Shown here piece after piece: positions 45,730 to 55,163 of a DNA stretch of 64,000 nucleotides. This stretch comes from Rugamonas sp. (GTDB lineage Bacteria > Pseudomonadota > Gammaproteobacteria > Burkholderiales > Burkholderiaceae_D). The position numbers were made by a program, and so were the translations under genes. Within the stretch, counting starts at the first letter, position 1, and every line of letters starts with the position of its first letter. The stretch spans positions 1-64,000 of the forward strand of contig NZ_JANXMI010000312.1 of assembly GCF_025354735.1 (NCBI RefSeq), written 5' to 3'. Below the pieces are notes generated by a model. The model was given only the letters and a program-made list of their open reading frames with translations, did no database searches and was not told the origin of the DNA.

Positions 45730-46758
45730 ATGCAAGCAGTCCGCAAGATTTCCGTCCTCGGCGCCGGCGCCTGGGGCACCGCCGTCGCGCTGGCGCTGGC
45801 GACCCGGCACGACGTGGCGCTGTGGGGCCGCAATAGCGCCGTCATGCGCGACATGGCCGAGGCCCGCGACAACCTCGCCTATCTGCCCGGCTTCCCCTTC
45901 CCCGAGGGCTTGACCGTCCACACCGAATTCGACGCCGCGCTGGCCCATGTGGCCGGCGAGCACGGCCTGCTGATCGCGGCCTGCCCGGTGGCCGGCCTGC
46001 GCCCGCTGCTGGAGCAGCTCAAGGGCCGCGCCATTCCCAACATCGTCTGGCTGTGCAAGGGTTTTGAATACGGCACCGGCTTGCTGCCGCACCAGATCGT
46101 CAAGCAGGTGCTGGGCGAGGCGGTGGCCGGCGGCGCGCTGTCCGGGCCGTCGTTCGCGCAGGAAGTGGCGCGCGGCCTGCCGTGCGCGCTGACCATCGCG
46201 TCGGACTCGGCCGCGCTGCGCGACTGCGTCGTCGCCGCCGTCCATGGCGGCAACATCCGGGTCTATTCGAGCACCGACCTGGTCGGCGTGGAAGTGGGCG
46301 GCGCGGTCAAGAACGTGCTGGCGATCGCGACCGGCGTGGCCGACGGCCTCGGCCTGGGCCTCAACGCGCGCGCCGCGCTCATCACACGCGGCCTGTCGGA
46401 AATCACGCGCCTGGGCACGGCGCTGGGCGGCCAGATCGAAACCTTCATGGGCCTGACCGGCATGGGCGACTTGATACTGACCTGCACCGGCGACCTGTCG
46501 CGCAACCGCCGCGTCGGCCTCGGGCTGGCGCAGGGCAAGCCGCTGGACGTCATCGTGAGCGAGCTGGGCCATGTGGCCGAAGGCGTGCCCTGCGCCAAGG
46601 CCGTGCGCGAACTGGCGGCCCGGCTGGGCATCGAGATGCCGATCACCAACGCGGTGGCCGGCGTGCTGTTCGACGGCGACCAGCCGCAGGATCTGGTGCG
46701 GCGTTTGCTGGCGCGCGATCCGCGCGATGAAAAAATGAATGGCGGCGTGGCGGCCTGA
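45730..46758 (+). CDS. gpsA: Glycerol-3-phosphate dehydrogenase [NAD(P)+]
   Basis: This 342-residue enzyme reduces dihydroxyacetone phosphate to sn-glycerol-3-phosphate for phospholipid synthesis. It has the Rossmann motif VLGAGAWGTAVA at the start and LSGPSFAQEVARGLPCA. Catalytic Lys is in GGAVKNVLAIATGVADG, and the GLTGMGDLILTC and NRRVGLGLAQG blocks are typical of bacterial GpsA. Confidence 0.96.
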   Translation: MQAVRKISVLGAGAWGTAVALALATRHDVALWGRNSAVMRDMAEARDNLAYLPGFPFPEGLTVHTEFDAALAHVAGEHGLLIAACPVAGLRPLLEQLKGRAIPNIVWLCKGFEYGTGLLPHQIVKQVLGEAVAGGALSGPSFAQEVARGLPCALTIASDSAALRDCVVAAVHGGNIRVYSSTDLVGVEVGGAVKNVLAIATGVADGLGLGLNARAALITRGLSEITRLGTALGGQIETFMGLTGMGDLILTCTGDLSRNRRVGLGLAQGKPLDVIVSELGHVAEGVPCAKAVRELAARLGIEMPITNAVAGVLFDGDQPQDLVRRLLARDPRDEKMNGGVAA

Positions 46759-46811
46759 AGGCCGGACGGCGGCGCGGCGGGGTCCGGACCGGGCGCCGCC
46801 CGCTTCCCCGC

Positions 46812-47504
46812 CTACCCTTCGACCACGTCCTCTTCCCGCGCCTCGCGCATCCACGTCACCAGCGGCAAGGCATCTTTCCAGCCGCTCACGATTTCCGGCA
46901 CCAGCAATTCCGGCTGGTTCAGCTTCAGCTGCGCTTCCGTCCACATGAAAAAACTTTTCAGCTTGATGTACTCGATGTGCTCGGCTTCCGGGTCGAAGCC
47001 TTTGGGCGGCCGCTGCAACTTGCCTTCGTTCTGGATATCGCCATAGGTCGCGCGCAGCTTTTTATTCTTCAGCACCTTGGTGAAGCCGGCCGCGTCGTCG
47101 ACCATGTGCTGGCGCAGCGCGCGCAGGCGGCCGGCCGGCGGCATGTATTCGCCGGCGCCGAACAGCAAACGGCCCTGGCCGTCGATCTGCACATAATAGG
47201 TCGGGCCGCCGGCCTTGCTCGGCCGGCGCAGGTCGTTGGGCGCGATGGCGGCCGAAAAACGCGTCTTGTACGGGCTCTTGTCGTTGGCGAAGCGCACGTC
47301 GCGGTTGATGCGGAACATGGCCTTTTTCGGATTGCAGAATTTGACGGCCGGGTCGAACTTGCCGATTTCGGCGATCACGTCCGTCACCACTTGCAGGAAT
47401 TCTTCGCGCAGGATGTCGTAACGCGGCTTGTTCATGATGAACCATGGGCGGTTGTTATTGTCCGCCAGTTCTTTGAGGAATTGAGTCAGGTCGCGCAGAT
47501 GCAT
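46812..47504 (-). CDS. DUF2461 family protein
   Basis: This 230-residue cytoplasmic protein matches the DUF2461/TIGR02453 pattern: LADNNNRPWFIMNKPRYD near 13-30, MFRINRDVRFANDKSPYKT near 63-81, and PKGFDPEAEHIEYIKLKSF near 167-185. The function of the family is unknown. It stands alone and faces gpsA, with 53 bases between the stops. Confidence 0.9.
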   Translation of the reverse strand: MHLRDLTQFLKELADNNNRPWFIMNKPRYDILREEFLQVVTDVIAEIGKFDPAVKFCNPKKAMFRINRDVRFANDKSPYKTRFSAAIAPNDLRRPSKAGGPTYYVQIDGQGRLLFGAGEYMPPAGRLRALRQHMVDDAAGFTKVLKNKKLRATYGDIQNEGKLQRPPKGFDPEAEHIEYIKLKSFFMWTEAQLKLNQPELLVPEIVSGWKDALPLVTWMREAREEDVVEG

Positions 47505-47544
47505 GGATGGTCCAGAAAAGTTGATCGGGCTGCCGGGCCGTGCC

Positions 47545-48711
47545 CTATTTGGCGGAGGCCGGCCGCTTGCCGACGGTGACGTCGAAGGTCGACTCGCCGT
47601 TTTTGCGCAGCACCGTCATTTTAGCTTTTCCGCCGGGCGGCAGTTGGGCGATCAGGTTGAGCATGGCATTGGTGTCGGCCACCGGCTTGCCTTCGACCGA
47701 CAGCAAGATGTCGCCGGGCCGCAGGCCGGCGCGGTCGGCCGGGCCGTTGCGCACGATGCCGGCGATGATGGCGCCGCTCTGCTTGCTCAAGCCAAAGCTT
47801 TGCGCCAGCTCCGGCGTGATTTCCTGCGATTCGACGCCGATCCAGCCGCGCACCACGTGGCCGGTCTGGATGATTTCCTCCATCACCGCCTTGGCCGTCG
47901 ACACGGGGATGGCGAAGCCGATGCCGACCGAGCCGCCGCTCTGCGAGTAAATCGCCGAATTAATGCCCAGCAAGTTGCCATTGGTGTCGATCAGCGCGCC
48001 GCCCGAGTTGCCGAAATTGATGGCGGCGTCGGTCTGGATAAAGTTCTCGAAGTGGTTGATGTGCAGATTGTTGCGGCCCAGGGCGGAGATGATGCCCATG
48101 GTCACGGTCTGGCCCACGCCGAAGGGATTGCCGATGGCCAGCACGACGTCGCCGACGCGCGCCTGCTCGGCCTGGCCCAGCACGATCACGGGCAGCTTCG
48201 CGAGCGCGACCTTGATGACGGCGAGGTCGGTTTCCGGATCGGTGCCGACCACCTTGGCGGCGGCCTTGCGGCCGTCGGCCAGCACCACTTCGATATCGTC
48301 GGCGGCGTCGACGACGTGGTTGTTGGTCAGGATGTAGCCGTCGGCGCTGACGATGACGCCGGAGCCGAGGCTGGTTTCATCGTCGTCCTGGTCGCCGTCG
48401 CGCTCGCGCTCGCCGAAGAATTTCTGGAAGAAGGGATCGCGCAGCAGCCGGTGGTGGTGGCGCAGCCGCGTCTTGCTGGCCAGGATGTTGACGACGGCCG
48501 GCATGGCGCGCCCGGCCGCGGCCCGGTAAGAGCCGGGCGCCGGCGCGCCGCCGGTGGCCTGGGTCAGCACGGGGCTGGAGGCGGCGCGGCCTATCTGTTC
48601 GACGCGGCTGGCCACGCGCAGCGCGCCGTCCGGCCGCACCGCCGTGTAGACGCAATACAGCGCCAACACGATGGTCACCGTTTGCGCGAACAATAACCAG
48701 AGTCGTCGCAT
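47545..48711 (-). CDS. HtrA/DegS-like serine protease
   Basis: This protein of 388 residues has an N-terminal membrane anchor (LWLLFAQTVTIVLALYCVYTAV) and no cleavage site. A trypsin-like domain follows with the triad His132 (LTNNHVVD), Asp162 (ETDLAVIK) and Ser236 (GNSGGAL), then one C-terminal PDZ domain (AGLRPGDILLSVEGKPV). A charged insert of His/Arg and Asp/Glu stretches (about 83-112) precedes the protease domain. Anchor plus single PDZ is the DegS layout, the sigma-E stress sensor of the periplasm, though a general quality-control role is also possible. Confidence 0.92.
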   Translation of the reverse strand: MRRLWLLFAQTVTIVLALYCVYTAVRPDGALRVASRVEQIGRAASSPVLTQATGGAPAPGSYRAAAGRAMPAVVNILASKTRLRHHHRLLRDPFFQKFFGERERDGDQDDDETSLGSGVIVSADGYILTNNHVVDAADDIEVVLADGRKAAAKVVGTDPETDLAVIKVALAKLPVIVLGQAEQARVGDVVLAIGNPFGVGQTVTMGIISALGRNNLHINHFENFIQTDAAINFGNSGGALIDTNGNLLGINSAIYSQSGGSVGIGFAIPVSTAKAVMEEIIQTGHVVRGWIGVESQEITPELAQSFGLSKQSGAIIAGIVRNGPADRAGLRPGDILLSVEGKPVADTNAMLNLIAQLPPGGKAKMTVLRKNGESTFDVTVGKRPASAK

Positions 48712-48790
48712 AGCGTCCTGCTAGGGGTATCGGCGGGGGCGGCGGGCGGCCAGTCCCGGCGGCCGCCCGGTCTTTCAATTATTCTCACAC

Positions 48791-49210
48791 TTATTTCTTC
48801 AGGGCGTCGCGGATTTCACGCAGCAGCACGATATCTTCCGGCGTCGCCGGCGCCACCGCTTCCGGCGCCGCCTCCACCCTGCGCGCCTTGTTCATGATGC
48901 GCACCATCTGGAAGATTACGAAGGCCAGGATGATGAAGTTGAGCAAAATCGTGGCGAAATTGCCGTAGGCGAAGACGGCGCCCAGTTTTTTCGCTTCGAG
49001 CAGGCTCAGCGAGGAGTTTTGCCCGTTCAGCGGCAAATAGTAATTGGCGAAATCGAGGCCGCCGAACAGCTTGCTGATCGGCGGCATGATGATGTCCTGC
49101 ACCAGCGAATCGACGATCTTGCCGAAGGCGCCGCCGATGATGACGCCCACCGCCAGGTCGACCACATTGCCTTTCATGGCGAATTGTTTAAATTCCTGCA
49201 TCATTGCCAT
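48791..49210 (-). CDS. mscL: Large-conductance mechanosensitive channel
   Basis: This 139-residue channel protein opens under hypo-osmotic shock. It has the N-terminal amphipathic [22 protein letters not shown]1 ([21 protein letters not shown]), the periplasmic loop, TM2 ([21 protein letters not shown]) and the C-terminal helix [17 protein letters not shown]. The GVIIGGAFG gate motif is the family signature. Confidence 0.96.
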   Translation of the reverse strand: MAMMQEFKQFAMKGNVVDLAVGVIIGGAFGKIVDSLVQDIIMPPISKLFGGLDFANYYLPLNGQNSSLSLLEAKKLGAVFAYGNFATILLNFIILAFVIFQMVRIMNKARRVEAAPEAVAPATPEDIVLLREIRDALKK

Positions 49211-49547
49211 GTTTATATCCTCACTGTGTGGTCAATTGTGAACAGACTGCCTTCGATCATACTATTTTTTCAATTAGAATCCAAACACCGTTGCCGCTTG
49301 CGCAAGCACAACTTTCACGCCGCGCGCTTGAGCGGCGTCAACCGGGCCGCACGCGGCCCTGACGAGGAGCGGCCGCGCCGATCCCAGATTAAAAGCGAGA
49401 TATAAAAAGCCTCAATAATGATCCTTGCAACGTTTTTGCTTTAATTCGTTACTCGGTTCACCTATAATTTAAGGTTGCTATAAGCTATATTCGGGCTCTG
49501 TGTAGGTTTCGCGTTTTTGTTCGCATTATTGACTGATTGGGGTTTGT
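49211..49547. other. mscL/petA divergent intergenic region (337 bases)
   Basis: No protein-coding frame is supported. A hairpin with 7-bp arms (ACGCCGC / GCGGCGT) around 49317-49338 and an adjacent 7-bp GGGCCGC/GCGGCCC pair lie centrally. TATAAT at 49463-49468 and an extended TGCTATAAG at 49477-49485 are candidate -10 boxes for petABC, with no clear -35. Confidence 0.5.
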
Positions 49548-50162
49548 ATGAGTAACGAAAAGCAACTCGATTCCGGCCGGCGTGGCCTGCTGGTCGCCAC
49601 CGCCGTGGTCGGCGGCGGCGTCGGCCTGGCCACCGCCACCGCGCTGGTCAGCACCTTCCAGCCGTCCGAACGCGCCAAGGCGGCCGGCGCTCCGGTCGAA
49701 GTCGACATCTCGACGCTCGCTCCGGGCGAGATGAGGACCGTCGAATGGCGCGGCAAGCCGGTCTGGATCCTGAAGCGCACGCCCGAAATGGTGGCGTCGC
49801 TCAAGCACACCGACGGCAAGGTGGCCGACGCCGACTCCAAACGCAACCCCGACGAATTCACGCCCACCTACGCCCGCAACGAATGGCGCTCGCGCCATCC
49901 CGACCTGCTGGTCGCGGTCGGCATCTGCACCCACCTGGGCTGCTCGCCCTCGTCCAAATTCACGGCCGGCCCGCAGCCCTCGCTGCCGGACGACTGGGTC
50001 GGCGGCTTCCTGTGCCCTTGCCACGGCTCCACTTTCGACCTGGCCGGCCGCGTCTTCAAAAACAAGCCGGCGCCGGACAATCTGCAAGTGCCGCGCTATA
50101 TGTTCCTCAACGCGGAAAATACCAAGCTGGTCATCGGCAAAGACGAGAAAGGCGAGGCATAA
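49548..50162 (+). CDS. petA: Ubiquinol-cytochrome c reductase Rieske iron-sulfur subunit
   Basis: This protein of 204 residues has a twin-arginine-like N-terminus (SGRRGLLVATAVVGGGVGLA) that spans the membrane. The Rieske cluster ligands are in CTHLGC (Cys127, His129) and CPCHGS (Cys156, His159), and Cys132 and Cys158 form the disulfide. It begins the petABC operon of the bc1 complex and is followed by petB after 3 bases. Confidence 0.96.
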   Translation: MSNEKQLDSGRRGLLVATAVVGGGVGLATATALVSTFQPSERAKAAGAPVEVDISTLAPGEMRTVEWRGKPVWILKRTPEMVASLKHTDGKVADADSKRNPDEFTPTYARNEWRSRHPDLLVAVGICTHLGCSPSSKFTAGPQPSLPDDWVGGFLCPCHGSTFDLAGRVFKNKPAPDNLQVPRYMFLNAENTKLVIGKDEKGEA

Positions 50163-50165
50163 ATC

Positions 50166-51578
50166 ATGGCGGCTTTCAAAGAGACAAAGTTTCCCGACCA
50201 TGCGCCGGTCGCTGAAAAAGCCCTGGGCTGGGTCGACGACCGCTTTCCCCTGACCAAGCTGTGGAACGATCAATGGGGCAAATACTACGCCCCGAAAAAC
50301 TTCAATTTCTGGTACATCTTCGGTTCGCTGGCCATGCTGGTGCTGGTGCTGCAAATCGTCACCGGCATCTTCCTGACCATGCACTACAAGCCGGACGCCA
50401 CGCTGGCCTTCGGTTCCGTCGAATACATCATGCGCGAAGTGCCGTGGGGCTGGCTGGTGCGCTATATGCACTCGACCGGCGCATCGGCCTTCTTCATCAT
50501 CGTCTACCTGCACATGACGCGCGGCCTGCTGTACGGCTCCTACCGCAAGCCGCGTGAACTGATCTGGCTGTTCGGCTTCGCGATTTTCCTGTGCCTGATG
50601 GCGGAAGCCTTCTTCGGCTACCTGCTGCCGTGGGGCCAGATGTCCTACTGGGGCGCGCAGGTAATCGTCAACCTGTTCGGCGCCATTCCCTTCATCGGCC
50701 CCGACCTGTCGCTGTGGATACGGGGCGACTACGTCGTCTCCGACGCCACGCTGAACCGCTTCTTCGCCTTCCACGTGATCGCCATCCCGCTGGTGCTGCT
50801 GGGCCTGGTCGCCGCCCACTTGATCGCGCTCCATGAAGTCGGCTCCAGCAATCCGGACGGCATCGAAGTGAAGGAAAACCTGGGCCCGGACGGCCACCCG
50901 GTCGATTCCATCCCATCCCACCCGTATTACACCGTGCACGATCTGTTCGGCGTGTCGGTGTTCCTCGTGATCTTCAGCGCCGTCGTGTTCTTCGCGCCGG
51001 AAATGGGCGGCTTCTTCCTGGAGTACAACAACTTCCTGCCCGGCGACTCGCTCAAGACCCCGTTGCACATCGCCCCGACCTGGTACTTCACCGCCTTCTA
51101 CTCGGTGCTGCGCGCCACCACGGCCGACTTCATGTGGGTGCTGATGTTCGGCGTGGCCGCCTATGTCGTCTTCATCTGGCTCAAGTCGCGCCTGTCGCTG
51201 GCCATCAAAGCGGCCATCGCCGTGATCGCGCTGCTGGCCATCATCGGCATGCTGCCCTCGGTGCTGGACGCGAAATTCTGGGGCGTGGTCTTCTTCGGCG
51301 GCTCGGTCGTGATCCTGGCCTTCCTGCCGTGGCTCGATCACTCCAAGGTGAAATCGATACGCTATCGTCCCGACTGGCACAAATATGTGTACGCGCTGTT
51401 CTTCCTGTCGTTCGTGACGCTGGGCTACCTGGGCACGCTGCCGCCGACCGAGACCCGCACGCTGGTGTCGCAAGTGTGCACGCTGTTCTACTTCAGCTTC
51501 TTCCTGTTGATGCCGTGGTGGAGCGCCATGGGCACCTTCAAGACGGTGCCGGACCGTGTCGTGTTCCACGCGCACTGA
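50166..51578 (+). CDS. petB: Cytochrome b of the bc1 complex
   Basis: This 470-residue polytopic protein carries two hemes and the quinone sites. Heme histidines are in HSTGASAFFIIVYLHMTRGL and in AFHVIAIPLVLLGLVAAHLIALHEVG. The Qo-site motif is PTWY (304-307) in place of the mitochondrial PEWY. The C-terminal half has several extra TM helices (about 335-440), as in full-length cytochrome b of proteobacteria. Confidence 0.96.
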   Translation: MAAFKETKFPDHAPVAEKALGWVDDRFPLTKLWNDQWGKYYAPKNFNFWYIFGSLAMLVLVLQIVTGIFLTMHYKPDATLAFGSVEYIMREVPWGWLVRYMHSTGASAFFIIVYLHMTRGLLYGSYRKPRELIWLFGFAIFLCLMAEAFFGYLLPWGQMSYWGAQVIVNLFGAIPFIGPDLSLWIRGDYVVSDATLNRFFAFHVIAIPLVLLGLVAAHLIALHEVGSSNPDGIEVKENLGPDGHPVDSIPSHPYYTVHDLFGVSVFLVIFSAVVFFAPEMGGFFLEYNNFLPGDSLKTPLHIAPTWYFTAFYSVLRATTADFMWVLMFGVAAYVVFIWLKSRLSLAIKAAIAVIALLAIIGMLPSVLDAKFWGVVFFGGSVVILAFLPWLDHSKVKSIRYRPDWHKYVYALFFLSFVTLGYLGTLPPTETRTLVSQVCTLFYFSFFLLMPWWSAMGTFKTVPDRVVFHAH

Positions 51579-51611
51579 CCGCCGCCACGATAAGCTCATA
51601 AAGGACACCAC

Positions 51612-52370
51612 ATGAATTTGCATAAAAAACTGCTCTGCATCCTGGCCCTGCTGCCGGGCCTGGCACTGGCCGCCGACGAAGGCTATCTGCTAGACAAGGC
51701 GCCTGACCGCTCGCACAACATGGCCGCCATGCAAAACGGCGCCAAGCTATTCGTCAATTACTGCCTGAACTGTCATAATGCGTCCTCGATGCGTTACAAC
51801 CGTCTGCGCGACCTGGGCTTGAGCGAAGACCAGATCAAGGGCAATCTCTTGTTCACCAGTGATAAAGTGGGCGACATGATGGTCACGGCCATGAATCCCA
51901 AGGACGCGAAAGCGTGGTTCGGCACGGTGCCGCCGGATTTATCGGTGATCGCCCGCGCCAAATCGTCGGAAGCGGGCAGCGGCGCCGACTACCTGTATAC
52001 TTATCTGCGCACGTTCTACAAGGATGACACCCGGCCCACCGGCTGGAACAACGCCATCCTGAAGAACGCGGCCATGCCGCACGTGTTGTGGCAGTTGCAG
52101 GGCGTGCAGGCCGCGAAGATGGCGGACGAGATGGGCGAGGACGGCAAGCTGGTCAGCAAACTGGTCGGCTTCGAGCAAGTCACGCCCGGCACGATGACGA
52201 AGCTGGAGTTCGACACTACGGTGGCCGACCTGGTCGGCTACATGGAATGGATGGCGGAACCGACCGCACAAGCGCGCAAGCAACTTGGCGTGTGGGTGTT
52301 GCTGGTGCTGACCCTGTTCGCTTTCCTGGCGTGGCGCTTGAACGCGTCGTTCTGGAAAGAAGTCAAATAA
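51612..52370 (+). CDS. petC: Cytochrome c1
   Basis: This 252-residue heme protein has a signal peptide (LLCILALLPGLALA-ADEGY), heme-attachment CLNCH (Cys51, Cys54, His55) and a C-terminal TM anchor (WVLLVLTLFAFLAWRLNASFW). The KDAKAWFGTVPPDLSVIARAK and YTYLRTFYKDDTRPTGWNNA stretches are standard cytochrome c1. It accepts electrons from the Rieske protein and passes them to soluble cytochrome c. Confidence 0.95.
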   Translation: MNLHKKLLCILALLPGLALAADEGYLLDKAPDRSHNMAAMQNGAKLFVNYCLNCHNASSMRYNRLRDLGLSEDQIKGNLLFTSDKVGDMMVTAMNPKDAKAWFGTVPPDLSVIARAKSSEAGSGADYLYTYLRTFYKDDTRPTGWNNAILKNAAMPHVLWQLQGVQAAKMADEMGEDGKLVSKLVGFEQVTPGTMTKLEFDTTVADLVGYMEWMAEPTAQARKQLGVWVLLVLTLFAFLAWRLNASFWKEVK

Positions 52371-52484
52371 GTAGGGTGCCGGCCGTTGGCCGGTGCCTGT
52401 TTTTTGTTGCCCGCAATGGCGGGTGATCGTTCCGGGGTGATCCGTTCGCGGCTTCACCCCCTTTGTTTCTAAGGAACTATAAAC

Positions 52485-53096
52485 ATGATGGTTCTCTATT
52501 CGGGTACGACCTGCCCCTTTTCCCAACGCTGCCGCCTGGTCCTGTTTGAAAAAGGCATGGACTTCGAAGTGCGCGACGTCGACCTGTTCAACAAGCCGGA
52601 AGACATCTCGACCATGAACCCCTACGGCCAGGTGCCCATCCTGGTCGAGCGCGAACTGATTTTGTACGAGTCGAACATCATCAACGAATACATCGACGAG
52701 CGCTTCCCGCACCCGCAGCTGATGCCGGCCGATCCGCTGATGCGCGCGCGCGCCCGTTTGATGCTGTTCAATTTCGAGAAAGAACTGTTCGTCCACGTGC
52801 ACGTGCTCGAAAGCGAACGCGCCAAGGGCAACGACAAGAGCCACGACAAGGCCCGCGCCGAAATCCGCGACCGCCTGACGACGCTCGCGCCGCTGTTCCT
52901 GAAGAACAAGTACATGCTGGGCGATGAATTCTCGATGCTCGACGTGGCCGTCGCGCCGCTGCTGTGGCGCCTCGACCACTACGGCATCGAACTGTCGAAG
53001 ACCGCCGCGCCGCTGATGAAGTACGCCGAACGCATCTTCTCGCGCCCGGCCTACATCGAAGCGCTGACCCCGTCGGAAAAGGTCATGCGCCGTTAA
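52485..53096 (+). CDS. sspA: Stringent starvation protein A
   Basis: This protein of 203 residues has a GST fold without the catalytic residue. It shows the SspA N-terminal pattern MVLYSGTTCPFSQRCRLVLFEKG and VRDVDLFNKPEDISTMNPYGQVPILV. SspA binds RNA polymerase and alters transcription during starvation. It sits between petC and sspB, a conserved order in betaproteobacteria. ATG at 52485 or the next codon can serve as start. Confidence 0.94.
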   Translation: MMVLYSGTTCPFSQRCRLVLFEKGMDFEVRDVDLFNKPEDISTMNPYGQVPILVERELILYESNIINEYIDERFPHPQLMPADPLMRARARLMLFNFEKELFVHVHVLESERAKGNDKSHDKARAEIRDRLTTLAPLFLKNKYMLGDEFSMLDVAVAPLLWRLDHYGIELSKTAAPLMKYAERIFSRPAYIEALTPSEKVMRR

Positions 53097-53172
53097 TCGG
53101 GCGCCGACCGCCTCACTTGAAGTATCGGCGCGTCCGTCCGCGGGCGCGCCGGGTTTTACAGTCTGCCAAATC

Positions 53173-53655
53173 ATGCCTGACATCTCTACCAAGCCCTATA
53201 TGCTGCGCGCCATCTACGAATGGTGTACCGACAGCGGCTACACGCCCTACCTCGCCGTCAAGGTCGACGCCTCGACCACGGTGCCGATGGAATATGTGAA
53301 GAAGGGCGAAATCGTCCTCAACATCAGCTTCGGCGCCACCTCGGGCCTGAAGATGGACAACGACAGCATCCGATTCAACGCCCGCTTCGGCGGCGTGTCG
53401 CGCGAAATCTACGTGCCGGTCAACAACGTGATGGCCATCTACGCCAACGAAAACGGCCAGGGCATGGCCTTCGAGCCGCAAGCGGGCGGCAACGCGGCGG
53501 CCCCGTCCGAGATAGCCGAGAGCGCGCCGGCGCCGGTGCTGTCGGCCGTACCGGCCAGCGCCAGCGAGCAGAAAACCGCCCCCGCCAGCACGTCGGACGA
53601 CAACAACGAACCGCCGAAAAAGGGTGGCCGCCCCACTCTGACGCGAATTAAATAG
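53173..53655 (+). CDS. sspB: ClpXP adaptor SspB
   Basis: This 160-residue adaptor delivers ssrA-tagged and other substrates to ClpXP. The folded part (KPYMLRAIYEWCTDSGYTPY through VNNVMAIYANENGQGMAF) is followed by a flexible tail of about 50 residues, ending in GGRPTLTRIK, the ClpX-binding motif. The tRNA gene begins 27 bases after its stop. Confidence 0.95.
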   Translation: MPDISTKPYMLRAIYEWCTDSGYTPYLAVKVDASTTVPMEYVKKGEIVLNISFGATSGLKMDNDSIRFNARFGGVSREIYVPVNNVMAIYANENGQGMAFEPQAGGNAAAPSEIAESAPAPVLSAVPASASEQKTAPASTSDDNNEPPKKGGRPTLTRIK

Positions 53656-53681
53656 CGTATAATTCGCCGCGTACAAGTTAC

Positions 53682-53757
<76 letters not shown>

Positions 53758-53790
53758 GCAACATGCATCACCCTGTATTACGCAGTATCA

Positions 53791-53826
53791 AAGCCCGCTC
53801 GCCTCATAGGTGAAGCGGGTTTTTTG
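53791..53826 (+). terminator. Rho-independent terminator after tRNA-Thr
   Basis: The stem AAGCCCGCT / AGCGGGTTT (one G-T pair) with a 14-base loop is followed by further T's. It ends sspB/tRNA transcription before the integrase. Confidence 0.85.
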
Positions 53827-53856
53827 TTGTCTCACGCCAAGTTATGCAATAGCATG

Positions 53857-53920
53857 GGATACCACCAAAAATATGGTTTTTTTGTTGGTATCAACAGATC
53901 GCAAAAAACCGGATACCAAC
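53857..53920. repeat. GGATACC-type repeats before the integrase
   Basis: GGATACCACC (53858-53867), its inverted form GTTGGTATCA (53884-53893) and GGATACCAAC (53911-53920) are spaced about 26 bases apart in an AT-rich stretch directly upstream of int. Position and spacing fit arm-type integrase sites or int operators. Confidence 0.6.
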
Positions 53921-53933
53921 AGGGGGCGAGGCA

Positions 53934-55163
53934 ATGGCACTGACAGACACAGGCATAAGACAGGTAAAGCACAGCGGTGCGCCTGCCGGCGACAAGCTTA
54001 GCGACGGCGGCGGGATGTATTTGCTAGTAACGCCGACAGCAAAATGCTGGCGTATGAATTACAGATTTAACGGCAAGCAGAAGACTCTAGCGCTGGGAAT
54101 ATACCCTGCCGTATCGCTAGCCCAAGCAAGAGCCCGTCGCGAGGAAGCCCGCAAGCTGCTAGCGTCGATCCCCCCTATCGACCCAAGCCAAGCCAAACGC
54201 GAAGAAAAACTGGCCAGGACCACTGCAGCGGAACAAACCTTTGAAGTGGTGGCGCGTCAGTGGCTTGCCAAGACAGCGGCAGACAGAGGCGCCAATACCC
54301 AAGAAAAAGTTACCTCTGCTTTGGAAAACAATGTGTTCCCTTTCTTGGGCAAGACCGCCATATCCACAATCAAGCCATTAGACGTACTGGCAACAGTTCA
54401 AAAAATGGAGGCACGAGGTGCTATCGACACAGCTCACCGGGTCAAACAAATATGTGGGCAGGTATTCCGGTATGCAGTAGCCGCTGGATTGGCTGAGCGC
54501 GATGTGACAACAGATCTCAAAGGGGCACTGTCAGCAGTCCCCAGATCACATTTTGCCGCAATCACGGAACCCAAGCAAGCCGGCGAACTGATGCGCGCCA
54601 TCTTTGACTACAACGGTTTCCCGGCGGCGGTCGCCGCGCTCAAAATGGCCCCGCTGGTGTTCGTGCGCCCGGGTGAACTCCGCACTGCCGAATGGAGCGA
54701 AATCGATCTTGATGCGGCAGAGTGGCGCATACCTGCCAGCAAGATGAAAATGAAGGTTGAACACATGGTACCGTTGTCAGTGCAAGCGGTCGAGATACTG
54801 CGTACGCTATACCCCGTAACCGGACATGGCAAGTATGTCTTCCCTAGCCTGCGCAGCAAGACGTGTATGAGCGAAAACACGATCAACGCAGCATTACGAG
54901 GCATGGGTTACGCCAAAGGTGTAATGACCGGCCACGGCTTCCGAGCAATGGCTCGCACTATCATGGATGAAGTGCTGGAAGAGCGTATCGACCTGATTGA
55001 ACACCAGCTTGCACATGCCGTTAAAGATGTGAATGGCCGCGCATACAATCGTACGGCACACCTTCCCGCACGGCGCGAGATGATGCAACGCTGGGCCGAT
55101 TACTTGGACAAATTACGTATTGGTGGCGAAATAATCCGGTTGCGAGCATGGGGTGAACAATGA
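53934..55163 (+). CDS. int: P4-type tyrosine integrase of a tRNA-Thr-associated island
   Basis: This 409-residue integrase has the DUF4102 N-terminal arm domain (LSDGGGMYLLVTPTAKCWRM, KQKTLALGIYPAVSLAQAR), a core-binding domain (about 103-200) and the catalytic domain. Arg245 (VRPGELR), His334 and Arg337 (HGFRAMAR), His361 (QLAHAV) and Tyr371 (GRAYNR) complete the active site. Its codons are less GC-biased than those of the chromosome to the left. The next ORF overlaps its stop by four bases (ATGA). Confidence 0.95.
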   Translation: MALTDTGIRQVKHSGAPAGDKLSDGGGMYLLVTPTAKCWRMNYRFNGKQKTLALGIYPAVSLAQARARREEARKLLASIPPIDPSQAKREEKLARTTAAEQTFEVVARQWLAKTAADRGANTQEKVTSALENNVFPFLGKTAISTIKPLDVLATVQKMEARGAIDTAHRVKQICGQVFRYAVAAGLAERDVTTDLKGALSAVPRSHFAAITEPKQAGELMRAIFDYNGFPAAVAALKMAPLVFVRPGELRTAEWSEIDLDAAEWRIPASKMKMKVEHMVPLSVQAVEILRTLYPVTGHGKYVFPSLRSKTCMSENTINAALRGMGYAKGVMTGHGFRAMARTIMDEVLEERIDLIEHQLAHAVKDVNGRAYNRTAHLPARREMMQRWADYLDKLRIGGEIIRLRAWGEQ

